Under the pieces are notes generated by a model, which worked only from the letters and a program-made list of their open reading frames with translations, ran no database searches and was not told where the DNA came from. The position numbers and the translations under genes are program-made. Shown here one piece after another: positions 8,005 to 17,174 of a stretch of DNA of 64,000 nucleotides (position 1 is the first letter of the stretch; every line of letters starts with the position of its first letter). Origin of the DNA: Vibrio thalassae (lineage in GTDB: Bacteria; Pseudomonadota; Gammaproteobacteria; Enterobacterales; Vibrionaceae); the NCBI RefSeq assembly GCF_900089835.1, contig NZ_OANU01000004.1, forward strand, positions 62,001 through 126,000. Direction: 5' to 3'.

Positions 8005-9222
8005 ATGTACATGGCTCAACCCGGGCATATTGATCACATCAAGCAGATCAATGCTGGTCGTGTGTATAAACTGATAGACCAATTTGGGCCTATTTCGCGA
8101 ATCGATTTATCGAAATTAAGTAATTTGGCTCCGGCCAGTATTACTAAAATCACTCGCGAACTCATCGATGCACACCTAATACACGAAACCATTGTCCAAG
8201 AGGCGATAAGTCGAGGTCGCCCTGCTGTTGGCCTGCAAACCAATAATCAGGGCTGGCAGTTCCTTTCTATGCGTCTGGGGCGAGGTTACCTGTCCATTGC
8301 GTTACACGAGTTGGGCGGTGATGTTCTTATTGATAGCAAAATCGAAATTCATGAAATCGATCAAGACGATGTGTTGGCGCGGCTTCTTTATGAAATTGAT
8401 GACTTTTTTGAAAGCTATAATGAGCAACTAGACCGTGTGACAAGTATTGCGCTCACATTACCGGGTTTGGTGAATTCCGATCAGGGTATTGTTCTACAAA
8501 TGCCTCATTACAATGTCAAAAACTTGAACATTGGAGAAGAGATTTTCAAAGCCACTGGTTTACCGGTATTCGTTGCCAACGATACTCGTGCATGGGCACT
8601 GGCTGAGAACCTATTCGGTCATTCTCAAGACTGCGATAACTCTGTGCTGATTTCCATTCACCACGGGTTAGGTGCTGGTATTATCTTAGACGGTCGCGTG
8701 CTGCAAGGTCGCCACGGTAACATCGGCGAACTTGGCCATATTCAGATTGATCGTAATGGCGTTGCTTGCCATTGTGGTAATCGAGGTTGCCTTGAGACGG
8801 TAGCTAGCTCTCAGGCGATAAGAGACGAAGTCACTAACAGATTAGCCAGAGGCGAAGTTTCATCCCTGTCTGAATGCGAAGATATTACCGTCGAAGCGAT
8901 TTGTGAAGCAGCGGCGAATGGCGATGCGCTAGCGATTGCTGTGATTGAAAAGTTGGGTGAACATTTGGGGTCGGCAATTGCTATTGTAATTAACTTGTTT
9001 AACCCAGAGAAAGTGCTGATTGGTGGCGTTATCAACCAAGCAAAGTCGATTTTGTATCCAGCAATAGAACGCTGTATCAGTGAACAAAGTCTCCCTGTTT
9101 ACACGCAAGATCTTCAGCTCGTCGAATCTCGTTTTTATAAACAAGCGACGATGCCAGGTGCTGCTTTGGTCAAACAAGCGCTTTATGACGGCTTACTCTT
9201 AATGAAAGTGATTGAAGGATAA
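8005..9222 (+). CDS. mlc: ROK-family glucose-PTS repressor Mlc
   Basis: This 405-residue repressor closely matches E. coli Mlc in its start (QPGHIDHIKQINAGRVYKLID) and its winged helix-turn-helix (SRIDLSKLSNLAPASITKI). It has a ROK kinase-like fold and the zinc motif CHCGNRGCLE. In E. coli, Mlc represses ptsG, pts and malT, and is titrated by unphosphorylated EIICB-Glc at the membrane. ptsG lies 4 kb upstream here. The start is set at ATG 8005, since GGAG at 7995 gives 6-base spacing; an upstream TTG (7993) is also in frame but less likely. Confidence 0.92.
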   Translation: MYMAQPGHIDHIKQINAGRVYKLIDQFGPISRIDLSKLSNLAPASITKITRELIDAHLIHETIVQEAISRGRPAVGLQTNNQGWQFLSMRLGRGYLSIALHELGGDVLIDSKIEIHEIDQDDVLARLLYEIDDFFESYNEQLDRVTSIALTLPGLVNSDQGIVLQMPHYNVKNLNIGEEIFKATGLPVFVANDTRAWALAENLFGHSQDCDNSVLISIHHGLGAGIILDGRVLQGRHGNIGELGHIQIDRNGVACHCGNRGCLETVASSQAIRDEVTNRLARGEVSSLSECEDITVEAICEAAANGDALAIAVIEKLGEHLGSAIAIVINLFNPEKVLIGGVINQAKSILYPAIERCISEQSLPVYTQDLQLVESRFYKQATMPGAALVKQALYDGLLLMKVIEG

Positions 9223-9271
9223 GGCTTTTCACCATTTTTGTTGATGATCATATTTTTCTTAACAAAGTCGG

Positions 9272-9298
9272 TAAACTTCTTGTGCTTCCTGCCGATTA
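9272..9298 (+). promoter_or_regulatory. Sigma-28 (FliA) promoter of cheV
   Basis: TAAA (9272-9275), 15 bp, then GCCGATTA (9291-9298) agrees with the FliA consensus TAAA-N15-GCCGATAA at all but one position. It lies 44 bp upstream of the cheV ATG, as expected for a class of late flagellar/chemotaxis genes. Confidence 0.85.
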
Positions 9299-9341
9299 CA
9301 TGAGATAAGAGTTTTAGTTCGTGTTTTACCAAGGAAGCCTC

Positions 9342-10280
9342 ATGTCGAGCGTTTTAAGTTCAGTAGATCAGCGTACCCAGTTAGTGGGAGAAAACAGATT
9401 AGAGCTGTTAATGTTTACTCTTAACAGTCGTCAAACTTTCGCTATCAATGTCTTCAAAGTAAAAGAAGTCCTAAAACTTCCCGCGTTGACTCAGCTTCCT
9501 GGTTCCCATTCTAGTATCCGCGGTGTCGCGTCGTTACGTGGCGAATCTGTTCCCGTTATTGATTTACGTCGTGCGATTGGCTTTCCGCCAGCGACAGATA
9601 CTGGCGACCAAAACCTGATTATTACTGAATACAATCGTTCTGTTCAGGGTTTTTTGGTCGGTGAAGTGAAGAATATCGTGAACACCGCCTGGACCGAGAT
9701 CCAACCGCCACCTCGCACTGTAGGTCGCGCGAATTATCTAACCGCGATCACTAAGGTTGAGGAGAATCAGCAAGTCAATTTGGTTGAGATTATTGACGTT
9801 GAAAAGGTATTAGCAGAGATCATCGACTATGATGTGTCTATTTCTGAACATACTCTTGATCGCAGCCTATTGCCTCATCTCGCGGGCAAAAAAATCCTTA
9901 TCGTCGATGACTCTTCAACGGCTCGTAATCAAGTGAAAGGAACATTAGATCAGCTTGGTGTTGAGATCATTGAATGTTTCGATGGTGCGATGGCATTTAA
10001 CTTACTCAAACAATGGTGTGATGAAGGTGTCGACGTTGGTAATGAACTGTTGATGATGATTACTGATGCGGAGATGCCTGAAATGGATGGTTATAAGCTG
10101 ACGCATGAAGTGCGCAGCGATCCAAGGATGCGTAGTCTGTTCGTTACTTTAAATACGTCGCTCAGTGGTAGCTTTAATGAAGCAATGGTAGAGAAAGTCG
10201 GTTGTGATCGTTTTATCTCTAAGTTTCAGCCTGATTTATTGGTGGAAGTGGTACAAGACCGCATGCGAGAAGTATTGTGA
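9342..10280 (+). CDS. cheV: Chemotaxis coupling/response regulator CheV
   Basis: This 312-residue protein has an N-terminal CheW-like domain (about residues 15-165, with LRGESVPVIDLR) and a C-terminal receiver domain (about 180-310). The acceptor Asp lies in ITDAEMPEMDG, with the DDS acidic pocket in ILIVDDSS. CheV couples chemoreceptors to CheA and may act as a phosphate sink for adaptation. The ATG at 9342 has an AAGGAAG ribosome-binding site; the in-frame GTG at 9321 has none. A FliA-type promoter lies just upstream. The gene stands alone, outside the main che cluster. Confidence 0.95.
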   Translation: MSSVLSSVDQRTQLVGENRLELLMFTLNSRQTFAINVFKVKEVLKLPALTQLPGSHSSIRGVASLRGESVPVIDLRRAIGFPPATDTGDQNLIITEYNRSVQGFLVGEVKNIVNTAWTEIQPPPRTVGRANYLTAITKVEENQQVNLVEIIDVEKVLAEIIDYDVSISEHTLDRSLLPHLAGKKILIVDDSSTARNQVKGTLDQLGVEIIECFDGAMAFNLLKQWCDEGVDVGNELLMMITDAEMPEMDGYKLTHEVRSDPRMRSLFVTLNTSLSGSFNEAMVEKVGCDRFISKFQPDLLVEVVQDRMREVL

Positions 10281-10330
10281 TTATTTTTTAATGCGAAATA
10301 AACTACGCTGTACGTTAAAAATAGGATATA

Positions 10331-10371
10331 ATTTATGAACCTTATGGTTAAAAACCATAAGGTTCATAAAT
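10331..10371. repeat. Perfect 19-bp inverted repeat with 3-nt loop
   Basis: ATTTATGAACCTTATGGTT (10331-10349) is followed by AAA and its exact reverse complement (10353-10371). The stem is perfect over 19 bp. No T-run follows, so it is not a standard intrinsic terminator. It could be a cheV mRNA 3' stabiliser, a protein-binding palindrome or a small mobile-element remnant. Confidence 0.9.
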
Positions 10372-10522
10372 AAATTTTAACTACCAGCTAAAGGTTGTTC
10401 CATCAGAATGATTTGGTTAACTTCTAAAGTCTTGATGACGTTAAGTTTACTCATTTTCAGGGAATGGAAAAAAAGACGTACGGAAGCGGCAGTCGAAGCG
10501 GATCTATGATTCAATACGATTT

Positions 10523-10552
10523 AAAACGGGATCGATATCGCTCCCGTTTTTT
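10523..10552. terminator. Intrinsic terminator between cheV and dnaE2
   Basis: AAAACGGGA and TCCCGTTTT pair around a 10-nt loop, with T-runs on the + side and a shorter one on the - side. It can end transcription from cheV and from dnaE2. Confidence 0.8.
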
Positions 10553-10568
10553 CGTTTTGGGATTGTCA

Positions 10569-13500
10569 TCAGTGGAACTCTCTTGACTGTATTTTAAGAT
10601 CAGAAAGTTGATCCGTCATATCAATTAAACGTCCTGCTATCACGTGGGTGACTTGTCCTTCACGTTCTAAAATACCTTTCACCTTGAGAACTTTGGCAGT
10701 GAGATACTGTTTTTTTTGTGCTCTAGCAGTTGCTTGCCAAACGACAACGTTGATATTGCCGGTATCGTCTTCGAGAGTAAAGAAGGTCACACCTGCTGCC
10801 GTACCCGGGGACTGTTTCCCTGTTACTGTACCCACCACGGTGACCAATGACTTGTGCGCTTTCAGCGCAAGATCGCGCATCCGAGTAAAACGCCCTAACT
10901 TACCCGCTTGATCCAAAAGAGTAATCGGGTGTTGTTCGAGAGACACGTTCATTGAAGAAAAGTCTTCTAACATATCTTCGATTGGTGAAGGCTGGTGGGG
11001 GAGTGACGAGTCATCGCTCTTCTCCGATTGAAACAAGGGTAAATCTTGCAATCTATCCATCATCGCCCATCGTGTGGCATAACGATGCCCTGATATGGCT
11101 TTTAGTGCATTGGCTGAAGCGAGTATTTCCAACTCACGACGATTCAGGCCAAGCTGTTTAATTTGCGTAGCGGTCGTAAAACCTTCATGAGGTCTATGCT
11201 GTAGCAGACGCTGCATACTCGATTCACTGAGCCCATTCACTTGTCTAAAACCCAGTTGCAGTACTAAGCCTTGTGGTGTGCGTCTCAAATAGTGGTGGTA
11301 CTGCGAATAATTGACGCACACCGGGGCAATCGAAATACGATGTCGTTTTGCGTCTTGGATCAGTTGTGATGAACTGTAAAAGCCCATAGGTAGACTATTA
11401 AGTAACGCGGTATAAAAAACCTCAGGGTAATAGTATTTAAGCCAAGCGCTACAATAAGCAAGCACAGCAAAAGAGGCCGAGTGACTTTCAGGAAAGCCAT
11501 AGTCCCCAAATCCACATATTTGCTCAAACAGTCGCTCGGCAAATTCGGTCTCATAGCCTTTGGCCTGCATACCTTGAATTAATTTAGAGCGAAACTTAAA
11601 TAAATCGCCATTTTTCTTCCAAGCTGCCATAGCTCTGCGCAGTTGATCCGCTTCACCGCCCGTGAATCCTGCGGCAACCATCGCAAGCTTGATGACCTGT
11701 TCTTGAAAAATAGGCACCCCTAGAGTGCGAGATAAGACAGATTCAACTTCTTTAGAAGGGTAGCAAATGGCTTCTTCTCTGTTTCTACGTTTCAAAAACG
11801 GATGAACCATATCGCCTTGTATCGGGCCGGGTCTGACAATGGCTATTTGAATCACCAAGTCGTAATACGTCGCTGGTTTTAAACGTGGCAACATACTCAT
11901 TTGCGCTCGTGATTCGATTTGGAAGACGCCAATAGTGTCGGCGCGTTGAATCATGGCATACACATTAGGGTCATCTTGTCGGCGAGTGATGTCGGCAATG
12001 GTTAATGTTTGTCCGTAGTGCTTACTGATCAGTTGAAAACATTTACGGATAGCCGTTAGCATCCCCAAGGCAAGTACATCGACTTTGAGTAAGCCAAGAC
12101 TTTCAAGATCATCTTTATCCCATTGAATCACAGTTCGCTCGGTCATGGCGGCATTTTCCACTGGAACCAACTCATAAAGTGGTCCGGATGAGATGACAAA
12201 CCCACCCACATGTTGCGATAGATGGCGTGGGAACCCTGTAATTTCATTGACAAGTTCAATAAACTGCTGGCCTTTTAGGGAGTCAGGTTTTAGTCCTAGC
12301 TCAACGAGCTGCGCTTGCCAACCTTGTGAGCGATCACGGCGATTGATGTTCTTGATGAAATAATCGAGTTGAGTCTCGCTGATCCCTAAAGCTTTACCTA
12401 CATCGCGCACAGCACTTTTAAAACGATAAGAAATCACCGTTGCCGCAAGGGCTGCACGTTCCCGACCATACTTTTGATAGATGTATTGTATGACCTCTTC
12501 ACGGCGTTCATGCTCAAAGTCAACGTCGATATCAGGTGGCTCATTGCGTTCTTTACTAATGAAACGTTCAAACAACACTGAAATTTGTCTTGGGTCAACG
12601 GCAGTGATTTCTAAGCAGTAACAGACAATAGAATTCGCCGCTGAGCCTCGCCCTTGATAAAGAATACCTTGTTGTTTGGCGAACATGACGATGTCATGAA
12701 TAGTGAGAAAGAAAAACGGATAATCGAGCTCCTCAATCAAAGCTAGCTCTTTATTAATGGTTTGCTCCACGTGTGAAGGTAGCCCTTCAGGAAATCGTAG
12801 AGTTTTGCCGCGCTCGACTAACTCTCTGAGATACCCCATCGGTGTTTTTCCGTTAGGGATAAGCTCACTAGGATATTCGTAACGAAGTTTGCTGAGCTTA
12901 AACTCACACAAGCTGGCAATATATATACTCTCGTTTAACCACTCAGAACGATACAGTTTCTCCAGTTTAGTTTTGGGTCTTAAGCTGCGCTCGGTATTAA
13001 CCAGTAAGTGGCCGCATACTTGTTCGATAGAGGTATTGAGTTTTATCGCGGTTAACGTGTGTTGTAGCGGAAGCCGAGTTGCAGTGTGCATCAGAACGCC
13101 ACCACAAGCGGTAATGGGGAGCTGAAAATCAACAGACAGTGCCTCGCAGTGTTGGATATAACGATGTTCATTGGCGGTTAGGTGGCGTTGCAAGCCGATC
13201 CAAAGACGCTGGTGGTGATACTGTACCAACCAGCGTCCCCATTTCACGTCATGCTCCTCGCCAGTCGGTAGCCATAAAATGAAACAGTGGCGTAATGACA
13301 TGATGTCCCATTCTGATAGTTGGTAATTCCCTTTCTCACAACGTCGTCTCGCATTCGTGATAACGCGACAAAGCTCGGCGTAGGCTTCTCGTGTGGGGCT
13401 AAGTAAAATGAACTGACACTCATCATTGAGCCAAAACATGCTACCAACAATTTGTTTTAGCGATAAGCCATGTTGTTTAATGGCGGCATGAGCACGCACT

Positions 13501-13640
13501 ACACCTGCGACAGAACATTCATCCGTAATAGCAATAGCAGAATACTGTAAGAACTCTGCTTGCAATACTATCTCTTCGGCATGAGAAGCTCCGGTTAAAA
13601 ACGAAAAGTTGCTCTGGCAAAATAATTCGGCGTATTTCAT
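10569..13640 (-). CDS. dnaE2: Error-prone DNA polymerase DnaE2 (ImuC)
   Basis: This 1023-residue C-family polymerase is the catalytic subunit of the SOS-inducible ImuA-ImuB-DnaE2 mutasome, which bypasses DNA lesions. Order: N-terminal PHP domain (from YAELFCQSNFSFLTGASHAEE), polymerase core with catalytic acidic motif PDIDVDFEHERREEVIQY, helix-hairpin-helix segment, and a C-terminal OB fold (LVTVVGTVTGKQSPGTAAGV). Length is shorter than the replicative DnaE (about 1160), as usual for DnaE2. It is the last gene of the cassette, 20 bp after imuB. Confidence 0.95.
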   Translation of the reverse strand: MKYAELFCQSNFSFLTGASHAEEIVLQAEFLQYSAIAITDECSVAGVVRAHAAIKQHGLSLKQIVGSMFWLNDECQFILLSPTREAYAELCRVITNARRRCEKGNYQLSEWDIMSLRHCFILWLPTGEEHDVKWGRWLVQYHHQRLWIGLQRHLTANEHRYIQHCEALSVDFQLPITACGGVLMHTATRLPLQHTLTAIKLNTSIEQVCGHLLVNTERSLRPKTKLEKLYRSEWLNESIYIASLCEFKLSKLRYEYPSELIPNGKTPMGYLRELVERGKTLRFPEGLPSHVEQTINKELALIEELDYPFFFLTIHDIVMFAKQQGILYQGRGSAANSIVCYCLEITAVDPRQISVLFERFISKERNEPPDIDVDFEHERREEVIQYIYQKYGRERAALAATVISYRFKSAVRDVGKALGISETQLDYFIKNINRRDRSQGWQAQLVELGLKPDSLKGQQFIELVNEITGFPRHLSQHVGGFVISSGPLYELVPVENAAMTERTVIQWDKDDLESLGLLKVDVLALGMLTAIRKCFQLISKHYGQTLTIADITRRQDDPNVYAMIQRADTIGVFQIESRAQMSMLPRLKPATYYDLVIQIAIVRPGPIQGDMVHPFLKRRNREEAICYPSKEVESVLSRTLGVPIFQEQVIKLAMVAAGFTGGEADQLRRAMAAWKKNGDLFKFRSKLIQGMQAKGYETEFAERLFEQICGFGDYGFPESHSASFAVLAYCSAWLKYYYPEVFYTALLNSLPMGFYSSSQLIQDAKRHRISIAPVCVNYSQYHHYLRRTPQGLVLQLGFRQVNGLSESSMQRLLQHRPHEGFTTATQIKQLGLNRRELEILASANALKAISGHRYATRWAMMDRLQDLPLFQSEKSDDSSLPHQPSPIEDMLEDFSSMNVSLEQHPITLLDQAGKLGRFTRMRDLALKAHKSLVTVVGTVTGKQSPGTAAGVTFFTLEDDTGNINVVVWQATARAQKKQYLTAKVLKVKGILEREGQVTHVIAGRLIDMTDQLSDLKIQSREFH

Positions 13641-13660
13641 ATCTGTTTTACTTGTCCGGA

Positions 13661-15085
13661 CTAACTAAATAACCCATGAATAAACCACTGTTTATCTTCG
13701 GTACGAAACAACCAAAGCCATTGTCCTTGTTCGTTACGAGCAACGTAGTAATCACGCTTAATGTCATGACCGTCCCACCAACCGCTGATGATTCTTTCTG
13801 GCCCCAAAATGACAGAGACACGTTGCTCTAATAAAACTGGGTTAGGGTAGAGTAAACTAGGGCGGAGCTTTTTGAGTAAGTGGGCATTTACCTCAGTTTT
13901 ATCATTGGCGGTTGGCATCATAGGTTGAGTGGCAAATTCGGGTCTTGGGTCATCGGTGAGTTTGAGTGACGTAACGGCTTGTAAGCCTAGCTTAGCTTGC
14001 AAAGTGGATATGAGTTCAAGACTGGTTTGATTTCCTTTTACACCATCAAAGAGATCGTGTTCATTCACCTGAGTTTCTTCAGCCCGAACGATAGAAAGCG
14101 TTAAACCACTGACTGCGCCATCAAGTTGAACATTCTCTAAAGTAAGCTTGGAAAGCGCTTGCCACTTTGTGGCAAGATAATCGCCTTGAGCGGAATGAAA
14201 ATTCACCGCTCTATCGCCATAATCTCGTTGATGTAACGTCAGTTGTAATTCAAACGCAACCTTGTCACGCAGCTTCAAAAATACCTCTAGTTGTTTGAAT
14301 AAGCGGGTCAACGGTTTTTGCAGCCAGTCGATATTTTCAATATCAAACAGCAACTCAAGATATTGGCTAAAGTGTTCAGCGGGGTGATAAAACTCAACAG
14401 GATGCTTGAATTGGCCTGTTAATCTTCCTACATAGTTGACGAGGTCAATATCAAAACGTTTTGCGACTTCAGGTAAAGGCAGTACCAGTAAGTCGTCGAT
14501 GGTTTGAATACCGACTCGCTGTAATTTTTCCACTTGTTTATGCGGTAACTCGGTACATGTTAAGGAGTAACCCAAGATGGCATGTTTCAGACGGGGAAGC
14601 TGTGGCTCAATCCAGTTTTTACCTTGTTTCGCCATTAGCATCGCACTGTAAGGTGATTGACCGGTAGAGTAATAGGTTTCTACTTCAAGATGGTTAAGGT
14701 GTGCGTATAGGGTTGACCAATAATTATCGATGCCGTCGTATAGTGAGAGCATATTGGTCACTTTGATGAGTAAGCCGTTGGGTGGAAATAGGCAGATATC
14801 TGACGTGATCATATACAACCACTGAGCGATATCACTTAGCCGGTTGGTTTCCATTTCAGGATCGTATGGATGCACTTGAAGATCTTGGCAAAGCGCGGCT
14901 GCGCTGCCAAGTCCCATCCCTAATTTAACGCCTTGTTCAAGGGCATATTGGTTGGCTTGAACAACCTCATGGCGACGACCATCGACGATAGTCACGGCGA
15001 CTTCGGTAGCATGGTCATTGTCTTGACTATGAAAAAGAGTATCGAGTTGCAAGGTCGGGAAATGTAAATATAGCCACAGTAACAT
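13661..15085 (-). CDS. imuB: Y-family polymerase-like mutasome protein ImuB
   Basis: This protein of about 474 residues is a Y-family polymerase homologue. In studied systems ImuB has lost polymerase activity and acts as a hub binding the beta clamp, ImuA and DnaE2. The start is set at MLLWLYLHFPTLQLD (15085), which aligns with the family N-terminus and lies 11 bases after the imuA stop. The open frame extends 29 codons further upstream into imuA but that part has no family likeness. Residues such as ALEQGVKLGMGLGSAAAL mark the Y-family palm. Co-transcribed with imuA and dnaE2. Confidence 0.92.
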   Translation of the reverse strand: MLLWLYLHFPTLQLDTLFHSQDNDHATEVAVTIVDGRRHEVVQANQYALEQGVKLGMGLGSAAALCQDLQVHPYDPEMETNRLSDIAQWLYMITSDICLFPPNGLLIKVTNMLSLYDGIDNYWSTLYAHLNHLEVETYYSTGQSPYSAMLMAKQGKNWIEPQLPRLKHAILGYSLTCTELPHKQVEKLQRVGIQTIDDLLVLPLPEVAKRFDIDLVNYVGRLTGQFKHPVEFYHPAEHFSQYLELLFDIENIDWLQKPLTRLFKQLEVFLKLRDKVAFELQLTLHQRDYGDRAVNFHSAQGDYLATKWQALSKLTLENVQLDGAVSGLTLSIVRAEETQVNEHDLFDGVKGNQTSLELISTLQAKLGLQAVTSLKLTDDPRPEFATQPMMPTANDKTEVNAHLLKKLRPSLLYPNPVLLEQRVSVILGPERIISGWWDGHDIKRDYYVARNEQGQWLWLFRTEDKQWFIHGLFS

Positions 15086-15096
15086 TGTTGCCCCAT

Positions 15097-15792
15097 TTAT
15101 CCTTGTTGCTGCATTGGAAAAGGAACCACGGTAGAAGTGCGAGGTTTCACAGAAAGCGTTAGCTCTGGCCAATACGTGCTCATATCAATAACAAAACTAT
15201 CGCGAACAAAGCCGCCTTTACGCTTGGTGATAGAAACAGAAAGCCCTGATTCATGAGGGCTTAAATTCAAACTTAAGGAGACGGGTAGTGAGAAAACTTG
15301 TGATGTCGTACCGGACAAAGCAGGCTTAAATAAGAACTGTAAACAGTGTCCCACTTCACTGGCGACCTGTAAGCGCTTGGCTTGATGGATTTCAAGTCCT
15401 TCTTGCCATAAACAGACACCACAACATGCACCACTTTTTAAACACTGCTCGGCTGCCCAGAGTGCGTGCTTCCCAGATTCAGGATAAATCAGCAAGATCT
15501 TTGAAGGATCAATGCCTTGAGCGTATAGGTACTCTGCACACAGATAACCCGGTGGATTGATGAAAACGAAAAGTCGCTCGGTTACTTGTGTTTGAACATA
15601 GGGCATTAGCAGCCTAAGTTCGCCAATACCAATCGGTGATTGAATGTCAATCACCCCTGAGGTTGGAAAACCACCACCTAAACGGTGATCTAATTCGGTA
15701 AACCCTGTTAAATGGTACTCACTGAAAGATTCGGTTTTTGCACCTTTCCAAATCAAGTGTTTACTTTGTAATTCGCTAATCAATTCATTCAT
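15097..15792 (-). CDS. imuA: RecA-like mutasome protein ImuA
   Basis: This 231-residue protein is a RecA/SulA-related P-loop-fold component of the inducible mutasome. Family-typical segments include TGFTELDHRLGGGFPTSGVI at about residues 30-50. The start ATG at 15792 (MNELISEL) is chosen because the LexA box lies just upstream; the open frame continues 17 codons through the operator itself. First gene of imuA-imuB-dnaE2. Induction by DNA damage is expected. Confidence 0.9.
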   Translation of the reverse strand: MNELISELQSKHLIWKGAKTESFSEYHLTGFTELDHRLGGGFPTSGVIDIQSPIGIGELRLLMPYVQTQVTERLFVFINPPGYLCAEYLYAQGIDPSKILLIYPESGKHALWAAEQCLKSGACCGVCLWQEGLEIHQAKRLQVASEVGHCLQFLFKPALSGTTSQVFSLPVSLSLNLSPHESGLSVSITKRKGGFVRDSFVIDMSTYWPELTLSVKPRTSTVVPFPMQQQG

Positions 15793-15801
15793 AATAAATA
15801 C

Positions 15802-15817
15802 CTGTATATAAATACAG
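15802..15817. promoter_or_regulatory. LexA (SOS) box
   Basis: CTGTATATAAATACAG matches the LexA consensus CTG-N10-CAG with the usual AT-rich centre. It lies 10 bp upstream of the imuA start and so should control imuA-imuB-dnaE2. The divergent patatin-like gene begins about 200 bp to the other side and could share this control. Confidence 0.92.
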
Positions 15818-15882
15818 TATATAATAATTATTAATGGCTGCAAGCTCTGTATTATCGGGAGGTGTGCGAGTATTAGGAGACC

Positions 15883-16023
15883 GTGAAGATAAACAGAGTG
15901 TTAGTCGAATTTAGCGGTAACAAAAAACCCAAAAAAAGCAGTGTTCAGAGTACAACAAATATTTTAATCTCAAAGGAAGATAGCACCATCGTCGGTTTGG
16001 ATAGGAGAAATGGGTGTGTTTAA
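15883..16023 (+). CDS. Small ORF ahead of the second patatin-like gene
   Basis: A 46-codon frame starts at GTG 15883 behind AGGAGA and stops at 16021-16023, overlapping the patatin start by 14 bases. The product is basic and serine-rich (start MKINRVLVEFSGNKKPKKSS, end IVGLDRRNGCV). The ribosome-binding site of the patatin gene lies inside it, so translation could be coupled. I recognise no family. It may be a chance frame, as the Shine-Dalgarno is rather close to the GTG. Confidence 0.35.
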   Translation: MKINRVLVEFSGNKKPKKSSVQSTTNILISKEDSTIVGLDRRNGCV

Positions 16024-17161
16024 ACAAAACGAAAAATACTCGCTGATAGTACAAGGAGGCGGACAAAAAGGAGCATTTGCTGCAGGCGTTCTTGATAGAT
16101 TTATCGATGTAAATTTTGACCCATTCTCACTCTATATTGGGACATCAGCAGGGGCATTAAATGTCTCTTCTTTTGTGACCAAGCAACGTGGGTTAGGTCT
16201 TGATTTTATTATGAACTACACCACGAGAGACCGATTCTTTGACTTCAATAAATTCCTCCAAAAACAGCAACCAATGGACTTGGATTGGGCGTTTGAGTTT
16301 GTAAACAGTGGCGAGTTTCCTTTAGATCTTGCCAAGGGAGAGCAATATCTTGGTGAAGATCGGGTGGCACTGGCTTGTATTACTGATGTCGAGGAATTAA
16401 AGGACTATTATTACCCTATTTTTTCAGAGAATTGGTTTGATGTACTAAGAGCCACTTGCGCGATTCCAATGCTCTATTACCATGACATCGAATTTGATGG
16501 TAAGAAGTGGGTAGATGGCGGGGTTTCTGCCACGATTCCGGTCGAAGAGTCGTATCGTCGTGGTGTCAACAACATGGTTGTGATCAGCACGATTCCACAA
16601 CCGACGGAGCAGCGTGCAGTGACTGCCTCAGTAAAAGACTCGCTAGACAAATGGAAGAAAGAGCTAGAAGCAGGATTGGAGACCCATATTAGTCACTTAA
16701 AGATATCAGGGACGAAAGAAAAGCTGTCAGAGTTTCAAAAACATTTTTCTGAGAAGCTAGAGGACATTAAAGCAGACTACCAGCGTTTGACAGGCCCACG
16801 CTTGGAAGCGTATCGAGAGCAATACCGACTAAAAGCGGGTGATAAACTTAAGCTCTCTCATTGGATTCAAGATAAGGAAAAATTAAGCCGGCTGATTGAT
16901 ATTCAATACAAACGTGTGCCTTTTAGTCGTAGTGGTACCAGCCATTTGGATATGTTGGTGTCTCATTATGCAAATCATGCTGAAGTGGAGCAGTTTCTGC
17001 TATCACCACCTGAAGATGTGAACCTGTGGCATATTCAACCGAAACATGAATTGTCGTCAAAAGGGTTACTGAGCCAAAAAGATCAAATCATGGAAGATTA
17101 TGAGCACGGCTTTGCAATGGCGGGCGAGTTTTTAGCTGAGCATCACAACATCCATCGCTAA
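16010..17161 (+). CDS. Patatin-like phospholipase family protein (paralogue 2)
   Basis: This protein of 383 residues (from ATG 16010) has GGGQKG at 16-21, the nucleophile elbow GTSAG at 44-48 (Ser46), and the catalytic Asp169 in DGGVSA. It shares architecture with the paralogue at 6583-7770, including the long C-terminal domain ending near MEDYEHGFAMAGEFL. A GTG at 16016 has better spacing from AGGAG (16003-16007) and may be the true start. The gene is divergent from the SOS mutasome. No signal peptide is seen. Lipid substrate unknown. Confidence 0.87.
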   Translation: MGVFKQNEKYSLIVQGGGQKGAFAAGVLDRFIDVNFDPFSLYIGTSAGALNVSSFVTKQRGLGLDFIMNYTTRDRFFDFNKFLQKQQPMDLDWAFEFVNSGEFPLDLAKGEQYLGEDRVALACITDVEELKDYYYPIFSENWFDVLRATCAIPMLYYHDIEFDGKKWVDGGVSATIPVEESYRRGVNNMVVISTIPQPTEQRAVTASVKDSLDKWKKELEAGLETHISHLKISGTKEKLSEFQKHFSEKLEDIKADYQRLTGPRLEAYREQYRLKAGDKLKLSHWIQDKEKLSRLIDIQYKRVPFSRSGTSHLDMLVSHYANHAEVEQFLLSPPEDVNLWHIQPKHELSSKGLLSQKDQIMEDYEHGFAMAGEFLAEHHNIHR

Positions 17162-17174
17162 TGTCGATAAAGAC

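Larger units (their letters stand above)
10281..10568. other. Intergenic region between cheV and dnaE2
   Basis: The 288 bp hold a perfect 19-bp inverted repeat (10331-10371) and a strong terminator hairpin (10523-10552) more than 240 bp after the cheV stop. The roughly 150 bp between the two has no open frame of note. A short transcript ending at the terminator is possible, but no convincing promoter can be pointed out. Confidence 0.5.
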
